Positions 1 to 12,414 of a stretch of 64,000 nt of DNA are shown here, one piece after another. The position numbers and the translations under genes are program-made. The stretch is from Beaufortia kweichowensis (Eukaryota; Chordata; Actinopteri; Cypriniformes; Gastromyzontidae). The notes beneath the pieces are model-generated. The model was not told the DNA's origin and did no database searches. It saw nothing but the letters and a program-made list of their open reading frames with translations. Within the stretch, counting starts at the first letter, position 1. Each line of letters begins with the position of its first letter. The stretch covers positions 6,240,510 through 6,304,509 of the forward strand of contig CM032816.1 of the NCBI GenBank assembly GCA_019155185.1. The letters run 5' to 3'.

Positions 1-1175
1 CCCAGGATGGGCACGCCATGGTAGATGGCTTCCTGAAGTCCATTGGTGCCTCCATGTGCCACAAATACTTTAGTCTGTGGATGTCCAAGCAGGTCATTCT
101 GAGGCAGCCAATCCACAAGTAATGTGTTGTTGCCAAGTGTAGCAGGTCGACGGCCCGTGTATCTCCAAATAACCTTTTGAGGAAGTTGAGCAAAAGCCGC
201 TGCTATCTCATCTGTGACATCCTGTGGAAGTTGAGCAATAAGAGTTCCTAAAGACATGATGATGACTCCATGCTCTCCAGAGCTCTGCACAAATTCTTCA
301 AGGTCAGCTGGAAGCGGCTTAGCGGGTTTGCACTGGAAACCGCCCATGTAGATGATATTTGGCATTGTGGGTCGCGGAAAGTCAAAAGTGAAATCAGTTC
401 TCATGAGCCAGATATCTGCATCCTGGAAAAGTGAGAAGTAATGTACATTTGGACCAAAATGTTTGTGACAAAAAGAAATGTATGGGGGATTAGCGACCAT
501 TGCAATCTGAAACAGAGTAAAAATGTAAATTAAACCATTCTTGACCCTTTGAAGAAAAGACATCCTGTCTGTTAACATCCCTCCTGGGACAGGAACGTAA
601 GACAATGGAGAAGGAGCGATGGCAAAATGCCCCTCTCCATTAATCGTCCACCGAACATTGAAAACCAGTGGAATGTGAAATTTGTGAGCTAGTATCGCAC
701 CACCTCCAGCGGCTGGGTCTGCCAACACCACGTCATATTTTGCATCTTGGATCGATGTCATAATTTCTTTGTCTTCAAACATTCTCTCAATCATCTGAAT
801 CATATCTTCATGCATGCTTTTAAATTTCAAGATTATTTCAAACTCCAGTTTAATACGGTTCCAAATGGAATTCTCTTGTCTTCTGATTTTCAAGAGCTGT
901 CCGATCATTGAACTAAAAAACTCTTCGTCAAACCCTCCAGTGTTTGGAATGGTGAGAGATTTGTAGAAAGGAGATTCCGGTTTGATATACCAGCTGTTAG
1001 AAGCTCTGAGCACAGTGATGTTGTGTCCTCTGCTGTGCAGTTCTTCAATAAGAACCTTCATGTTCACCCAGTGACTTCCATCTAGTGGAAATACCAACAC
1101 TTTACCGCCGTCTACTCCAGACAATGTGAATAACATTGTCAGTAAACTGACAGATACTGCATGATGCATCTTCAT
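1..1175 (-). CDS. UDP-glucuronosyltransferase, UGT5-like, partial (3' end beyond window)
   Basis: This enzyme moves glucuronic acid from UDP-glucuronate onto small lipophilic molecules at the lumenal face of the endoplasmic reticulum. The reading frame starts at ATG 1175 (MKMHHAVSVS; a second in-frame ATG lies at 1169) and stays open to the window edge, giving about 391 residues with no stop. A hydrophobic signal peptide is followed by VLVFPLDGSHWVNMK, which carries the catalytic-type histidine, and by ADPAAGGGAILAHKF. Near the edge is the UGT signature region (LVDWLPQNDLLGHP, then VAHGGTNGLQEAIYHGVP), which binds the UDP-sugar. In UGT1 and UGT2 genes an intron separates the N-terminal half from this signature. 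Here the two are continuous, which fits the fish UGT5 group. About 130 C-terminal residues, including the membrane anchor, are missing because of the window edge, not a break in the gene. The subfamily number cannot be settled, so no symbol is given. Confidence 0.9.
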   Translation of the reverse strand, partial: MKMHHAVSVSLLTMLFTLSGVDGGKVLVFPLDGSHWVNMKVLIEELHSRGHNITVLRASNSWYIKPESPFYKSLTIPNTGGFDEEFFSSMIGQLLKIRRQENSIWNRIKLEFEIILKFKSMHEDMIQMIERMFEDKEIMTSIQDAKYDVVLADPAAGGGAILAHKFHIPLVFNVRWTINGEGHFAIAPSPLSYVPVPGGMLTDRMSFLQRVKNGLIYIFTLFQIAMVANPPYISFCHKHFGPNVHYFSLFQDADIWLMRTDFTFDFPRPTMPNIIYMGGFQCKPAKPLPADLEEFVQSSGEHGVIIMSLGTLIAQLPQDVTDEIAAAFAQLPQKVIWRYTGRRPATLGNNTLLVDWLPQNDLLGHPQTKVFVAHGGTNGLQEAIYHGVPIL

Positions 1176-3339
1176 ACACAACCTTAATGAAAGATGGTAA
1201 AAAAATGAATGAAATATATAAAGCAACAGAAGAGAAAAAAAAAAGAGCACGGGATTTAACAAAATCCAAGATGATTATTGTTTTTTTCCTAAAAGTAAGT
1301 ACAGATCTAAAATATGTCATGATCTAAGTCTTGTATTTATTATTTTAACATTATACTCAATATTAAATATTCAATATTTTCAAACTTGACTGCAATACAG
1401 GGCAACTAAAAAAAACAACAAATGTTTCAATTTCAATTCTCACCTTTTTCATGAATAGTATCTTAAGCTGCTTTTTACTGATATAGTAATGCGTTACATG
1501 CTGAGAATGTTCTAGTTATGACACATGTTACTCAATTACCTTTATACTACACATGCTTCAACATCTGGAAAAAAGCTTGGAGTTTAAGCACGTTTATACA
1601 TCTAATTTCACAACTGTATCACCACAAAATAAATGATAAAACATTTCACTTGCCGCTCTGTCTATTTATCTCTCACTTAAAAAATAATTGCATTCTTTTA
1701 ACGTTTTGTGAAACTAACACTAAATGTATTTTTATGTTGGAGAAAACACTTTTCATAACAAATAAAAAATATAAAATAAACAAAAGTATACAAGTATAAA
1801 CAAAGAAAATCAAGTAGGCTAGCTTTTTACAATGCTTTCTGAAAAGCTGAATTTGGCAATTTCTGTTTAAAACAGAGATTAAAAAAGCCACAAAAGTCAA
1901 CAATTCGTATTCTCTGTCTTTTTTATTGTCAACATGATCTATGATTTTTTGTATATTTTTTAAACCTCACCTTAAAAACATGCACTCCTTCAAATCCACC
2001 TTAGTACAGTGCAGCAGTCTAAATCCACAGCATTTGTTATGGTCTTATTTAAAGCCTTTCGAAATGTTTATTGAGGGGTAAGGTTCCTTTGAATGCGTGA
2101 GTACACCAAAAGCCTATCAGGTGCCATTGGGCAGGGCAAATAAATAATAGGGTTCAAAGATCATATAACACAACCTGCAAAAAAGAAGGAAAACAACAGC
2201 AAGATTATTATTTAAATGAACAGAAAGATTCTTTCACCCCAGTAGACCACATGATACTTACTCAGACGTTTCAGATTAAATCCCTGCTTTCAGGTTTTGT
2301 AAAGGCTGAATGTCATGCTACACTCCTCTATTATGAACATTACAAAGAAGCACTGAACTAAATGAGTGTTTTTATTGTTCAAGCCGGTTATGTAACGGAC
2401 AGAATAAATTGAGAAAAATTCGAGCCGGGTTTGATTCTGATCGTCTAACAAAATGTACTGCAATTCATTAGAGAGACTCAAATGCTGCTAGATATTCATC
2501 AGTATAGAACCACTTTACAAAATAGTCACTGAAAACCATAAAACATTTCTACATAAGGTAAACTAAACTTAATGTATCTATATGAACCAGTTAAAAAACT
2601 ATGGATTAGCTAACAATTTTGATGACCTAATAAATTATATTAATTATTAAAAAAAATAAAATGCTCCTTTTATAAAAACTGATAATACTAGTTTATTATT
2701 AACACTAATTGCACAATAAAAGAAAACATATACTTTTCAATAGTGATAAAGAATGCTGAAGGACTGGCATCATTGCAGGAAGGGCAACAGCGACCTCACA
2801 TGGCAAACATTTATTTATTCTTCCATTTTGGCTGGGCATTTTAAACATGAACTTAAACTAGGTAAGACAGAGGTCAGCTACAATCATGGGTTGCATCACT
2901 GACACTACTACTATAATGTAAATAAAGGCAGATGTCAAGATAACATCTACTTCCATACTTATTTTCTGTTATCCATTATGTCTGAGAGGTAGAAACATAA
3001 TTGAGTCCTTAAGTCAAACACTGAAATTGAAGTCTGTAAATCAAAATTATTAATATAGTTCATATCTAAAGTCCATGACCTCAGTCATGATGAAATCCCA
3101 AAGTCAACATATGTCATTGATGTTAACTTTTAACCAACAGCCTTTAGATGAAATACAAATACCAATATAAGGTACCATATATGCAGAAGTACATACAGGA
3201 TCACTTACACACCTGAAAATCAGGTTTGTTGAAATAAAAACAAGTTAAGTTTTTTATATTGGTTGTAATCAAAAGGAAACCAGCTTTAATAAAGGTAATT
3301 TTACAAATACACCAACCACAACACTTACAGAAAACACAA
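1176..3339. other. Intergenic: UGT 5' flank and ube2q2 3' flank
   Basis: This AT-rich stretch lies between the start of the UGT gene and the polyadenylation site of ube2q2, both read leftwards. A TATATA-like run near 1215-1222 on the minus strand lies about 45 bases upstream of the UGT start and could be its TATA element. An acceptor-like sequence (tttcattaag on the minus strand) about 8 bases upstream of the start codon leaves room for an upstream non-coding exon instead. The short open frames here resemble no known protein. Confidence 0.5.
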
Positions 3340-5822
3340 CAGGGTTCCTCGTAAAATTCTTTATTCATAAACTTGATGCAAGTTTACAAATATACTGTAC
3401 ATGGTCAAAATTCTCATCATGGAAAACCTAACAAAAAAAACCCAGAAAGCATGCGGACAGTGTGAGCGTCGAGAACCACTCCATTATGAGATGGCACCAA
3501 GTCCTGTTATTGGTTACTGTGAGGTTCACGTTCAAAGAGAGAAAAATACAGAATATTACTGTTCGGACAAGGAAACAGACTAGTCACAGAAACCTTGGTC
3601 AATGTGGACAACCCCATGTCATTCACTTTAAGAAAATGCAGATGAGTTTTCTGAAATGAAAAATCTTACATTAAATTTAAAGGAACATCAGTTGGAAAGG
3701 TCTGCCTTTCAATTCTTGTTGATAAAACTGAGCAAAACTCTCAAACCCAAACAGTAGCATAAACTTGCAAAACAGACACTCTAGTTCTTTAGATATTCTT
3801 TAACGGCTCTCTTGAATTACATTTACATGTGATTGTAGTACGAGATTACATTTGCATCCATGTTAAAGATATAAGCAATGTATCCAAGAGCCTGTCTGTT
3901 ATATGATGCTGGGCACAAATAAAATCAAAACATTCTGCTCAAATGCAAAACCCAAATTATTTACAACTAGGAAGGGTTTTTTTTCAGAGGGGGAAGCAAA
4001 AAAAAACCAGACACCTAAACAGGGAACAATGTAGTATTGCATTTCCTGTGTATTTAATATCCAGAGCTGTCCAATTACCATCGGCCTTTAACACTTATCA
4101 ATATAAAATAATAAGCCCCTTTATGAAATACTATATAGCAAAACTGACCAGAGGAAGCTGGTAAAAATACTACTGCTTGCGCTTAATGGAACCTAGGGAG
4201 GTTCTGTTGTGGCCGGGTAAAATAAATGAACCAAAGAACAACAAAATGGATTTTCCTGAGTTTTCAGTGAAAACCTAGAGAAGCCTTCAAATACACCAGC
4301 CTTTGATAATTCACTTATTTTAATGTTATGCTGCAACACACAGTTGTAGGGGAACAGAGCAATATAAAGTCTTTTTTTACTGTAAATGTTGAGGTGTTCA
4401 CTATTAAGACTATGCAGAAGATTTCAATCAGAGAGGTATAACAAACACCATGGCTTGAGGAAATTGTCCACTGGGCATGAAAAGTAACAGTGCTCTTTTA
4501 GTGTTGTGCTATGAGAACAGGATTTTAATCCATCTACGCTCACAAAAGAAACTGATGGTACTTGAATTCTGACAGCATATTGAAGTACTGCTGATCATAA
4601 GAGGTCCATTAATGTAAACCTCCAAGGTATGTCATCTGTAATGGAGCAGAAATTGAACATCAAAGTAGATAACAGTTAGGGGTGCGAACAAAAACGTTAT
4701 GTTCATATCATTTATATAAATACAATTTTAAGATATTATCCCCATTTTGAGCAATATTTTGAGAAACAACAACTTTTTCCCCATTTTGAGTCTCAAAGTC
4801 AAGAGAGTCCTCACGTGAAAACAATTCTGATAATTCCCCCACTTCACATAAACAACACATTTAAGACGCCTCATATCCATTTACAAGTATACAAGTGGAG
4901 CTCTGTTGAATTGTAGAGCTATGGCATGTTCAGCTTCGCCCTTTCAAAGCCAACGTTTGCATTTGTCCATTATTGGTCAGATCAGCCACATGCTAAAAGC
5001 GAGCAATAAGGAAATCGAGTGGAATTCATCCTTAGTGGAAAAAGACGAGATTTGGAGCCACATAACCACCCCTTTACCTTGTTCTCGCCGTCATCAATAA
5101 CATTAGGGTTGCTTAACAAGCTTGCGCGTATAATTGTGGCAAGTGATTCTTCAACAACATCAGCATTAAATGTACCAGTACATGTTAACTCAGAATGCAT
5201 GAGGATAAAGTCTCTACAGATACAAGAGCAGTGGCACATTGTCTTCACATTGTCTTTAGTTGCATCCATTTCCTGTTTTAAGTTCAGTAAACCACCACTT
5301 TAAAGTCAAAATGGCAGGGCCATAAGAACGTCTTTTAAAAGCCGACAGAGAGGATCAGATCCAGCATCATTGTTGAGCATCTCCATCTAAGTATAAATCC
5401 GTGCTCCAAAAAGATGGTAAAGGGAAGCAACAAAAATGGAAAAAGCATCAGACCACCTTCAATATTTCAAAAGTCCATGTTAAGATGGAGCCTGTTAGTA
5501 CCAAGGCTCTGAATGTCCCATCAGTGTATGAGAAAATAAACGAGAGATGAAAAAGAGCACGAGTAACAGAGTAAGATCCAGATGCCACGCATCGAGAGCG
5601 ATACAGGCATGGGATCTGGTCAAAAAAAGTCCAGCCACGCAGAAGATAAAAGGATGACGCACATTTCCAAGTATTCCAGAGCCGACGCTTTCCCTACCGA
5701 TGGTTTCCACTTACGAGACAGCATCATACTCAAGCCAAAAAAGTGAATAACATTAGTAAAATAAAGCAAAGTTTTGACTAGATATCCCATGTGTGCGGTG
5801 TGCATGACGATCAACACTTCTT
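3340..5822 (-). other. ube2q2: Predicted 3' untranslated region of ube2q2
   Basis: After the ube2q2 stop codon at 5823-5825 the minus strand has no further coding exon. The first convincing polyadenylation signal I see is AATAAA at 3360-3365, which implies a 3' UTR of about 2.5 kb. From memory a long 3' UTR is also seen in mammalian UBE2Q2. The small open frames at 4906-5303 and 5495-5817 overlap each other on both strands, resemble nothing known and are taken as chance. The end point is inferred from the signal alone. Confidence 0.5.
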
Positions 5823-8800
5823 CTAGCCATCTTCTTTAGGAGGTGTGTACCAGCCTCAAGAAAAAAAACACATCAAAGAGGGTCAATTTCTTATTTCCAC
5901 CACCATTGTGAATCAGGACAGTGCAGGTTCTCCACTTACCGTTCTTTTCATGAATCTGAACCAAAGATTTGTATGACTGTTGTGCTCTGGCAAGATTGTA
6001 TTGATTCTGTACAGAAAACAAATTGAAATGTCAACACTAAAGAGCTTTTCAAACATTACTGCAGGCAAACAATACACAAACAATAATGGTGCAATAGTAA
6101 ACTCGACAAGGACAAACCTTATTTGCTCCGAACTGCACTCTGGCTTTCCCTTTGACTAAGGTGGCGTTGATTTGCATGATTACTGATTCTATTGAGTAGG
6201 CACTGCTCCAGCCCTATAATCAGAAACCAGAAAATTGATTTTTAAAGAAATTGAATTTTAAATCCCACAAACCAAAACGTAAATGTGTTGAACGGTGGAA
6301 ATTCAGACCTGTTTTGTAAGCAGCTCCATACACAAGGCTCCTCCTCCAAGAACATAGCTAGGAGAAGACAAACACAAAGAATTATTGGGTCAATCTTAAT
6401 TGTGATGTACTTTCTTTTCATATTTTACCTTCAATAATTCAATTTTTATGCAGAATTGTGTAGCAATGTAATGGGGACATAACAACAAGTTTTGAGTCTT
6501 TAAGATCAACATGCTTCATAGATACAAAATACTCTGTCATGTTTAAAGAGAATTTAAAAAAATATAATAGTCTACATATCTATTAGGCTCTTAGTTACAT
6601 TTTGATGAATGATTCTGAAAACATGAAAATATGTTTTTTTTTCTTAGGAACAACAAGCACTGATGATTCATACGAAAGAAAGTTTAGTTTCAGTAAGAGA
6701 AAACTGCTCACCCTCCAGACAGGACAGGAGACACAACCCGTACAAAGGGAGGATCAAAGGGAAAATTATCCTGCCATCAGAAAGACAGAAATTCAGCTTT
6801 GGTTCTGCATAATCTCTCCTCTTAATCAAATGTCCACAATCAGGATTTGGTACAACAAGAAAACCAACCACTAACTTTATAAGAGAAATTGAGCAGAATG
6901 TAGTCCATGCCTTCTTTTTCCTTCAGAACCTGCAAGTCGCTGTGCAACGGACTGTCTGGGTCAACCCTTAAAAAACAGCAGAATATTAAATACTTGGACT
7001 TAAACACACAAAAAAACTTTATTATCCAACACGTTATACAGCTGTACTTACGTCCTTAACTTGACATGCCACTCGTACAGGCTATCGTTGACTAACTCCA
7101 CTGAATAGATACCTTGAACAGACAGAATGGAATGGTAAACAGTCCTATCAGTGAAATGGAAAATCTAAGCGATAAAAATGTCTTGTTATGCACAATAGAA
7201 AGAAATTACCAGTCTTATAACTCTGTGATCTATAGATCTCCCTGAGTTCCTTCATGAGACGGTCAGAGGCCTGAACTGAACCGGAAACAGCACCCTAAGA
7301 GACCAACAACAGGGTAGGATTAAGAAAGCATACACACCACAGCAAAAATGTTTGCTATAGTTTCTCTGTATGAATATTACAAAAAATTACAAACATACAG
7401 TGGAAACAACAGAAGAAAACTGAATTAACAGCTATTAGGCATCAAATGTATATGTTGTAATGTGTGTAACACCACGCAATATTTTTACAGACTTCATTTA
7501 CAGTTTTGCCACTTATTGAGGCGAATGTTAATTTAGGTAACTACTCAAGACAGATTTACAAAGTTCATTCAGTGAGGGATGTATCCAATAGCTCAGAATT
7601 TTTAAGAGACAGTGCAGAAATTAGTAATTAGAAGTATAAAATTGTTTCAGTTACAACAATATATCAACTTCTGAATAAACGGAATAAAAAAATTGTTTTA
7701 ATAATTTTGTACAAAAAGCTTCCCCCCACCCAAAAAATGTAAAAAAGGTACCTTACCGAATGGACACTTACGTTCAAGTGGTCCTGCCTCTGATTCTTGC
7801 GGATCTTCTCCAGAATGGCCAAATTCTCCTTCTCAATGCCGTCATCCTCTGACTTTTTCCCATCGACCGGTTCCTCCTCTTTCATCTCATAGTGGTCGAG
7901 ATCTTCTATATCCTGCTGCCACAGGAACAAACCAAACCAAAATGTTCTCATCACCGAAGCACAAAAAAATCCAGTAAAAACACATTAAATCCACTAAAGT
8001 TTATTACCTCTGCCATTTCCTCCTCCTCCTCTTCTTCTGAGGTCACTTCATCTGTCGTTCCATGCTGTAGAGAACCAAATGAACACCTGCATTTACTTAT
8101 GTCTTAAAAAAGTGGAACTGTTCGAACTGCAAAGGTATGTGCTGATCTGTCTCACCTTCCTGTCTTGATTGATGGGTCCAGCAGGAAGCGGCTGGTCCAG
8201 CATCTCCACATCAGGATGCTGGGGCAGGTTATAGAGTCGGCATAAATCACATATCAGCCTTTTCAGCTGCTGCAGAAGCTGCATTAGAAAATAAGGATAA
8301 TTCTTTATATCGAGATGTGCCTCATGTGAAGTTGTCGATGTGATTTAAGTGATCTTATTCCAAAAATTTTTGACACTTGAGATCAGCTCAAGAAAAAAAT
8401 CATAGTAGATATAAAAAAAAAGTCTTGATCAAATGTGGATTAGGGTTAATACGCAAAAAATCCTTACCAAAGTATTGCCTTTTCTAACATCCTCTAGTCG
8501 TTCAAGGACCTCGGTCAGACTTGGGTCATCAGAGTCAACAAACCATATCGGAGGGGTTGAAGGGTAAGACTCCTATAAAAATAAATAGTGACAACATCAG
8601 CATCTTTATAATTGTTTCATTACACTTTGTCCTTTAGCAAGGTTATTCAATTTCGAGCTGATGTGTGGAACCAGCTGCGTGATAAACATGTAACAAGTGC
8701 CAAAGCAATGAATCAAACTCTGTTGTGTACAAGCTGAATTTTAAAGAGTTTTGGGTGTAAACAACCAGGAGAGACCACAGCAAAAGATGTTCCTGTGGTT

Positions 8801-10091
8801 TAGTGGCATGAATGTAACACAATGCGAACATTGTGTACCCATCCTCTAGCTTAAAATCTCCTCCCATCTTTATGTCCCACGTCAGAGGCGATTCACAACC
8901 AAAACTGTGGCGATGTTTGTTACGTGTGTTTATCAAGATTACAGATCAAGATATTGCACAAATGATACCAAAACGTGAGCTAGTACAACTACAGCACTGG
9001 AAACCTTTGCACATAAAATACACTCCAAAGAGAAAAACATGCACATTTTGTCCATTAACAAGCAGCAAAAACGTTCAATGCGTTTTGATGTACATTATGA
9101 AAATCTTTCTTCGCCTAAACGACAACATGCACATTTTGTCCATTAATTTGATGTTCAAAATATAAAGTTTTGAAATGTGCTAATACTGCTAACATCTGTA
9201 ATATACCGATCTGCAATGAAGAAATCCACTTGACACCACCAGAGAAAACTCCTATAGATGTATCAGCAATAAGTGCACAACAGTAAATAAATGTAAATCT
9301 ACGCATTTCGTGCTACTTCGTAGGCCTCGTGACGTGAAAAACTTCAGCAAACCGCCACTGTGTTTACTAGCTTAAACTAATAAAATAATTTACTTACTCT
9401 TTAAATCCCTTAAAAATAAACCAGAAGTTTTGCCCGCAAAATGAAAGCATCCTTTGTAGTAACTGTTTCTTAGGCGATCAACTGGCTAAAGTATCAGCTC
9501 AGCTAAATTAGCACCCTAGCTAATTACTTGCTAACTTTCTTTAAAATATTTCCAACAGCACAGAATAAAACAATAATAACCCTTTTATTTGTAAATCTTT
9601 TATGTGATATGTGCAAACAAGTCGTTATATTGGCACGCGAGTTTCATTAGCCAACAAAGTTAAAACGAGAGCTAACGCAGATTGATAACTTTGTTAGCGC
9701 AGCAATTTAGCAAGCTAACGCAGCTTAGTGCTACGAGTATTGACTTGGTAAGTTTTTATTTTGACATCTCATTTGCCACAATAATCGATACTGATCACCC
9801 AACGTGTTTTTATTTGTGCTATAAAGCCTTTGATGAAGCTCATTTTAAAGCTTTAACATATTGCGTTGTGTGTTATTTCACTCGGCCTTCTCTTTATCGC
9901 CTGTAAGGTACACAAGGGCTGCTCATTCTTACCGTGATATTGCAGTGAATAATTAGTAGCTTTTCTCCCGTCACATTAAACTGGCAGCTCAGCTCATCGG
10001 GCTTCCAGTCTATTATTCTGAATCGTTCATGGTTCGGGTCAAAGATTGACTCCAGGAACTTTAATTCGGCCTTCAGCCCCGACACCGACAT
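5823..10091 (-). CDS. ube2q2: Ubiquitin-conjugating enzyme E2 Q2 (13 coding exons, 374 aa)
   Basis: An E2 enzyme that takes ubiquitin from E1 onto a cysteine and passes it to substrates with an E3. Coding exons on the minus strand: 10091-9933, 8572-8468, 8278-8156, 8064-8008, 7912-7772, 7294-7210, 7112-7052, 6966-6876, 6770-6712, 6357-6309, 6213-6118, 6006-5940 and 5854-5823. All junctions are GT/AG and the summed length is in frame. The protein starts [18 protein letters not shown] and ends [11 protein letters not shown], very close to human UBE2Q2 (375 aa from memory). It has an RWD-like N-terminal region (about 1-95), an acidic Glu-rich linker (about 130-160, [11 protein letters not shown]) and a UBC fold (about 200-370). 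The catalytic cysteine is C303 in [16 protein letters not shown]. Exon 5 is preceded by a tandem CAGCAG acceptor that could add one Gln. The more distant paralog UBE2Q1 is unlikely because its long N-terminal extension is absent. Confidence 0.96.
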
Positions 10092-10330
10092 CTTCCACTC
10101 ATCTCATCAGCAGCCAGGCCGCGGGGGGAAGGGACGCACGGACTACTGCGAGCGCGCAGCTGATCCCAGCGTGTGCGCGTGTGTGTGTGTGTATCCGTGA
10201 GTGTGTATTTGGAGCTGAGGATGAAGGAGAGAAACAACAAAGAAGGGGTGGGGAGAGGAGCACTGGAGGCAGGGGAAAGAAGAGAAAACAACGCCCGCCA
10301 AGAATAACGTGAGAGGGACCTGGGAGTGTA
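10092..10330 (-). promoter_or_regulatory. ube2q2: Likely ube2q2 promoter and 5' UTR
   Basis: The 240 bases upstream of the ube2q2 start codon are richer in G, C and CpG than the flanks (gcgagcgcgcag, gtgtgcgcgtg). They contain a (GT)n tract at about 10171-10207 and a purine-rich stretch at 10225-10300. No TATA box is visible, which fits a broadly expressed gene. The transcription start site is not determined. Confidence 0.4.
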
Positions 10331-11416
10331 AAAGATACTGCCGTCCTACTCTTTTTTTTCTGGTTGACCAACCTGTCAAATAACGACAATAGCACCAGTA
10401 ATAACAACAATAACAGTAACAATAGCAATCCTTTAAAATTAAAATCTAAATCATCATAATCAGTCGTATCTGTTGTCTTTATTCAATCACTAATAAAATA
10501 TTGTATAATGATTGTAGAAATAATCTGCCTATATAGTTTATCTATCAATATAGTTTATTTATATATCTATCAACACTACATATGTTTTAGTTTTAAATAA
10601 AATATGTTCATATATTTATAATTACATTATTATATCTATAGTTTAGTCAGTCTATTAGAGATTGCCAGATTTACATTTTACTGCAAGTTTTATACTTGCG
10701 TGACTATGTGACAAATATATAAAAAGCCTAGATAAACATCTTGTCCAAAAGTAAATGGATTACTTAGACCATATAGTGAAAAAAGCAGCCAACAGGAGTC
10801 CAGCATGAATAGAAATTCCTATAGTGCTGTTTAAAAAGGTTGAGACCTCAAGAAGCTGGATAATAAAATGTCAAGAGTATGATTTTGGAAATTCTAGACA
10901 ATTCACTTTTGAAGATGCTAAAACATAGTGTTCATTAATGTTGGATGTTTTTAGTCACAACGTAATTCCTAGGTACAGTTATGTTATTTTATGGTTTGAT
11001 GAGTTTTGGCTGGTTTTGACACAAGCGTTTAAGATCTTTTCCCAATGTGATGCTGTGAACGTAATTCTGCTATTTGTCTCCATCTAGCGGCGGTTCTGCA
11101 CATAATTATACAGCTGCCCCTTAAAAATTTGTCATTTACCCTTATAAGGTCTGATGAATAGCGTAAAGAGCGCTGGGAAATGTACTGGTAGTTTGTACTG
11201 GAGTCTTTAGTTCCTTTGGCACAAACAAGAGTGATTGTGTTTTATTTGTCAATGACTGAAGGTGCCCTATTCTGTAATATTTTAGACTCAGTGGGCGGGA
11301 CACTGCCTGTCAATGGTTTGTGTTGATATTTAAATTACTAGACTTTTAAAGCAAGTCATTCACAGCACCTGAGCAAGTTTATACGAGAACTTCAGCGCAC
11401 AAACACTTGTGCCATC
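10331..11416. other. Intergenic between divergent ube2q2 and il17rel
   Basis: About 1.1 kb of AT-rich DNA separates the two divergently read genes. The last 150 bases (about 11270-11416), including a gggcgggac motif at 11292-11300, should hold the il17rel promoter and 5' leader. I see no clear TATA box and no coding exon here. Confidence 0.4.
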
Positions 11417-12380
11417 ATGACATGCCTTCTCCTTTATCTGCTGCTCTTAATCCAGACCTACACAGTTAACATGGACCGAATCGACAGGAACCAAGATTGT
11501 ACATGGCGTTGTTCTCAGGTATGAACGTGTATATATTTTTATTATATTGTTATTAATCTACAATTTATTTAGTTTATGCGAGTTGATTAATATATATATA
11601 TATATATATATATGACGTAAAAATTACATTTTAGAGTCTGTTGCACATCAGAATCAGAGATTCTCTGATTCTCTGCACATGTAGTATATCAAGTTTTCCT
11701 AATATTGATCAAATTTCAAATCAATATCCTAATAATCTTTGTTTTTCTTTGTTAATCTAAGTTTTTCTTTTATTTAGTATTTATTTGTCTTGCCCTGGTT
11801 ATTAAGAATTATTTTGTTTATTGCCTTGCCAAAATCAGATAAGTAGAATTAATTGATCCCAGAAGTGACTCTTGTTTCATATTCATTTGCATGCGTTAAC
11901 ATGTTGCCTAGTTTTCAGTTCTTATGTGTATGTGATATCTCTGTGTTACTAGGGGTAGTGGCAGGTTCATCTGAAAAATATGAACAGTAAAACGTTACAT
12001 AATATTTCAGCTGTATCCCAAAGTAAAAGCAAACCAGACAGACACTAATCTGGCTGAGCAGTTTTCAAAGTGAGTTTTTTGGGTTCTGCTGATGAAAGTA
12101 AAATTATATGAATACAGGAGATTAACATCAAACACATTCTGTGGAACCAGGAACTGTGAAGGTGCCAAGAGTGGGAAACCCCTTATAACACCATCCTTAT
12201 GTCTATTTCCTGTTAGAAAATAAAGCAGTATCTGGACCATATCACAGTGCATGAATGGAACAGTACAATACAGTACTTTAGTGACTCAGCATCATGCTTT
12301 TATTAAATCAAATCATTTTTATTCCTTCAAACAGGGTCTACATTGTAAACCCAGAGCTTACTGTGAGTATCTATCTGTCA

Positions 12381-12414
<34 letters not shown>

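Noticed and set aside
10171..10207. CRISPR-like or other spaced repeats
   Set aside because: The tandem arrays seen in this window are plain microsatellites without spacers.
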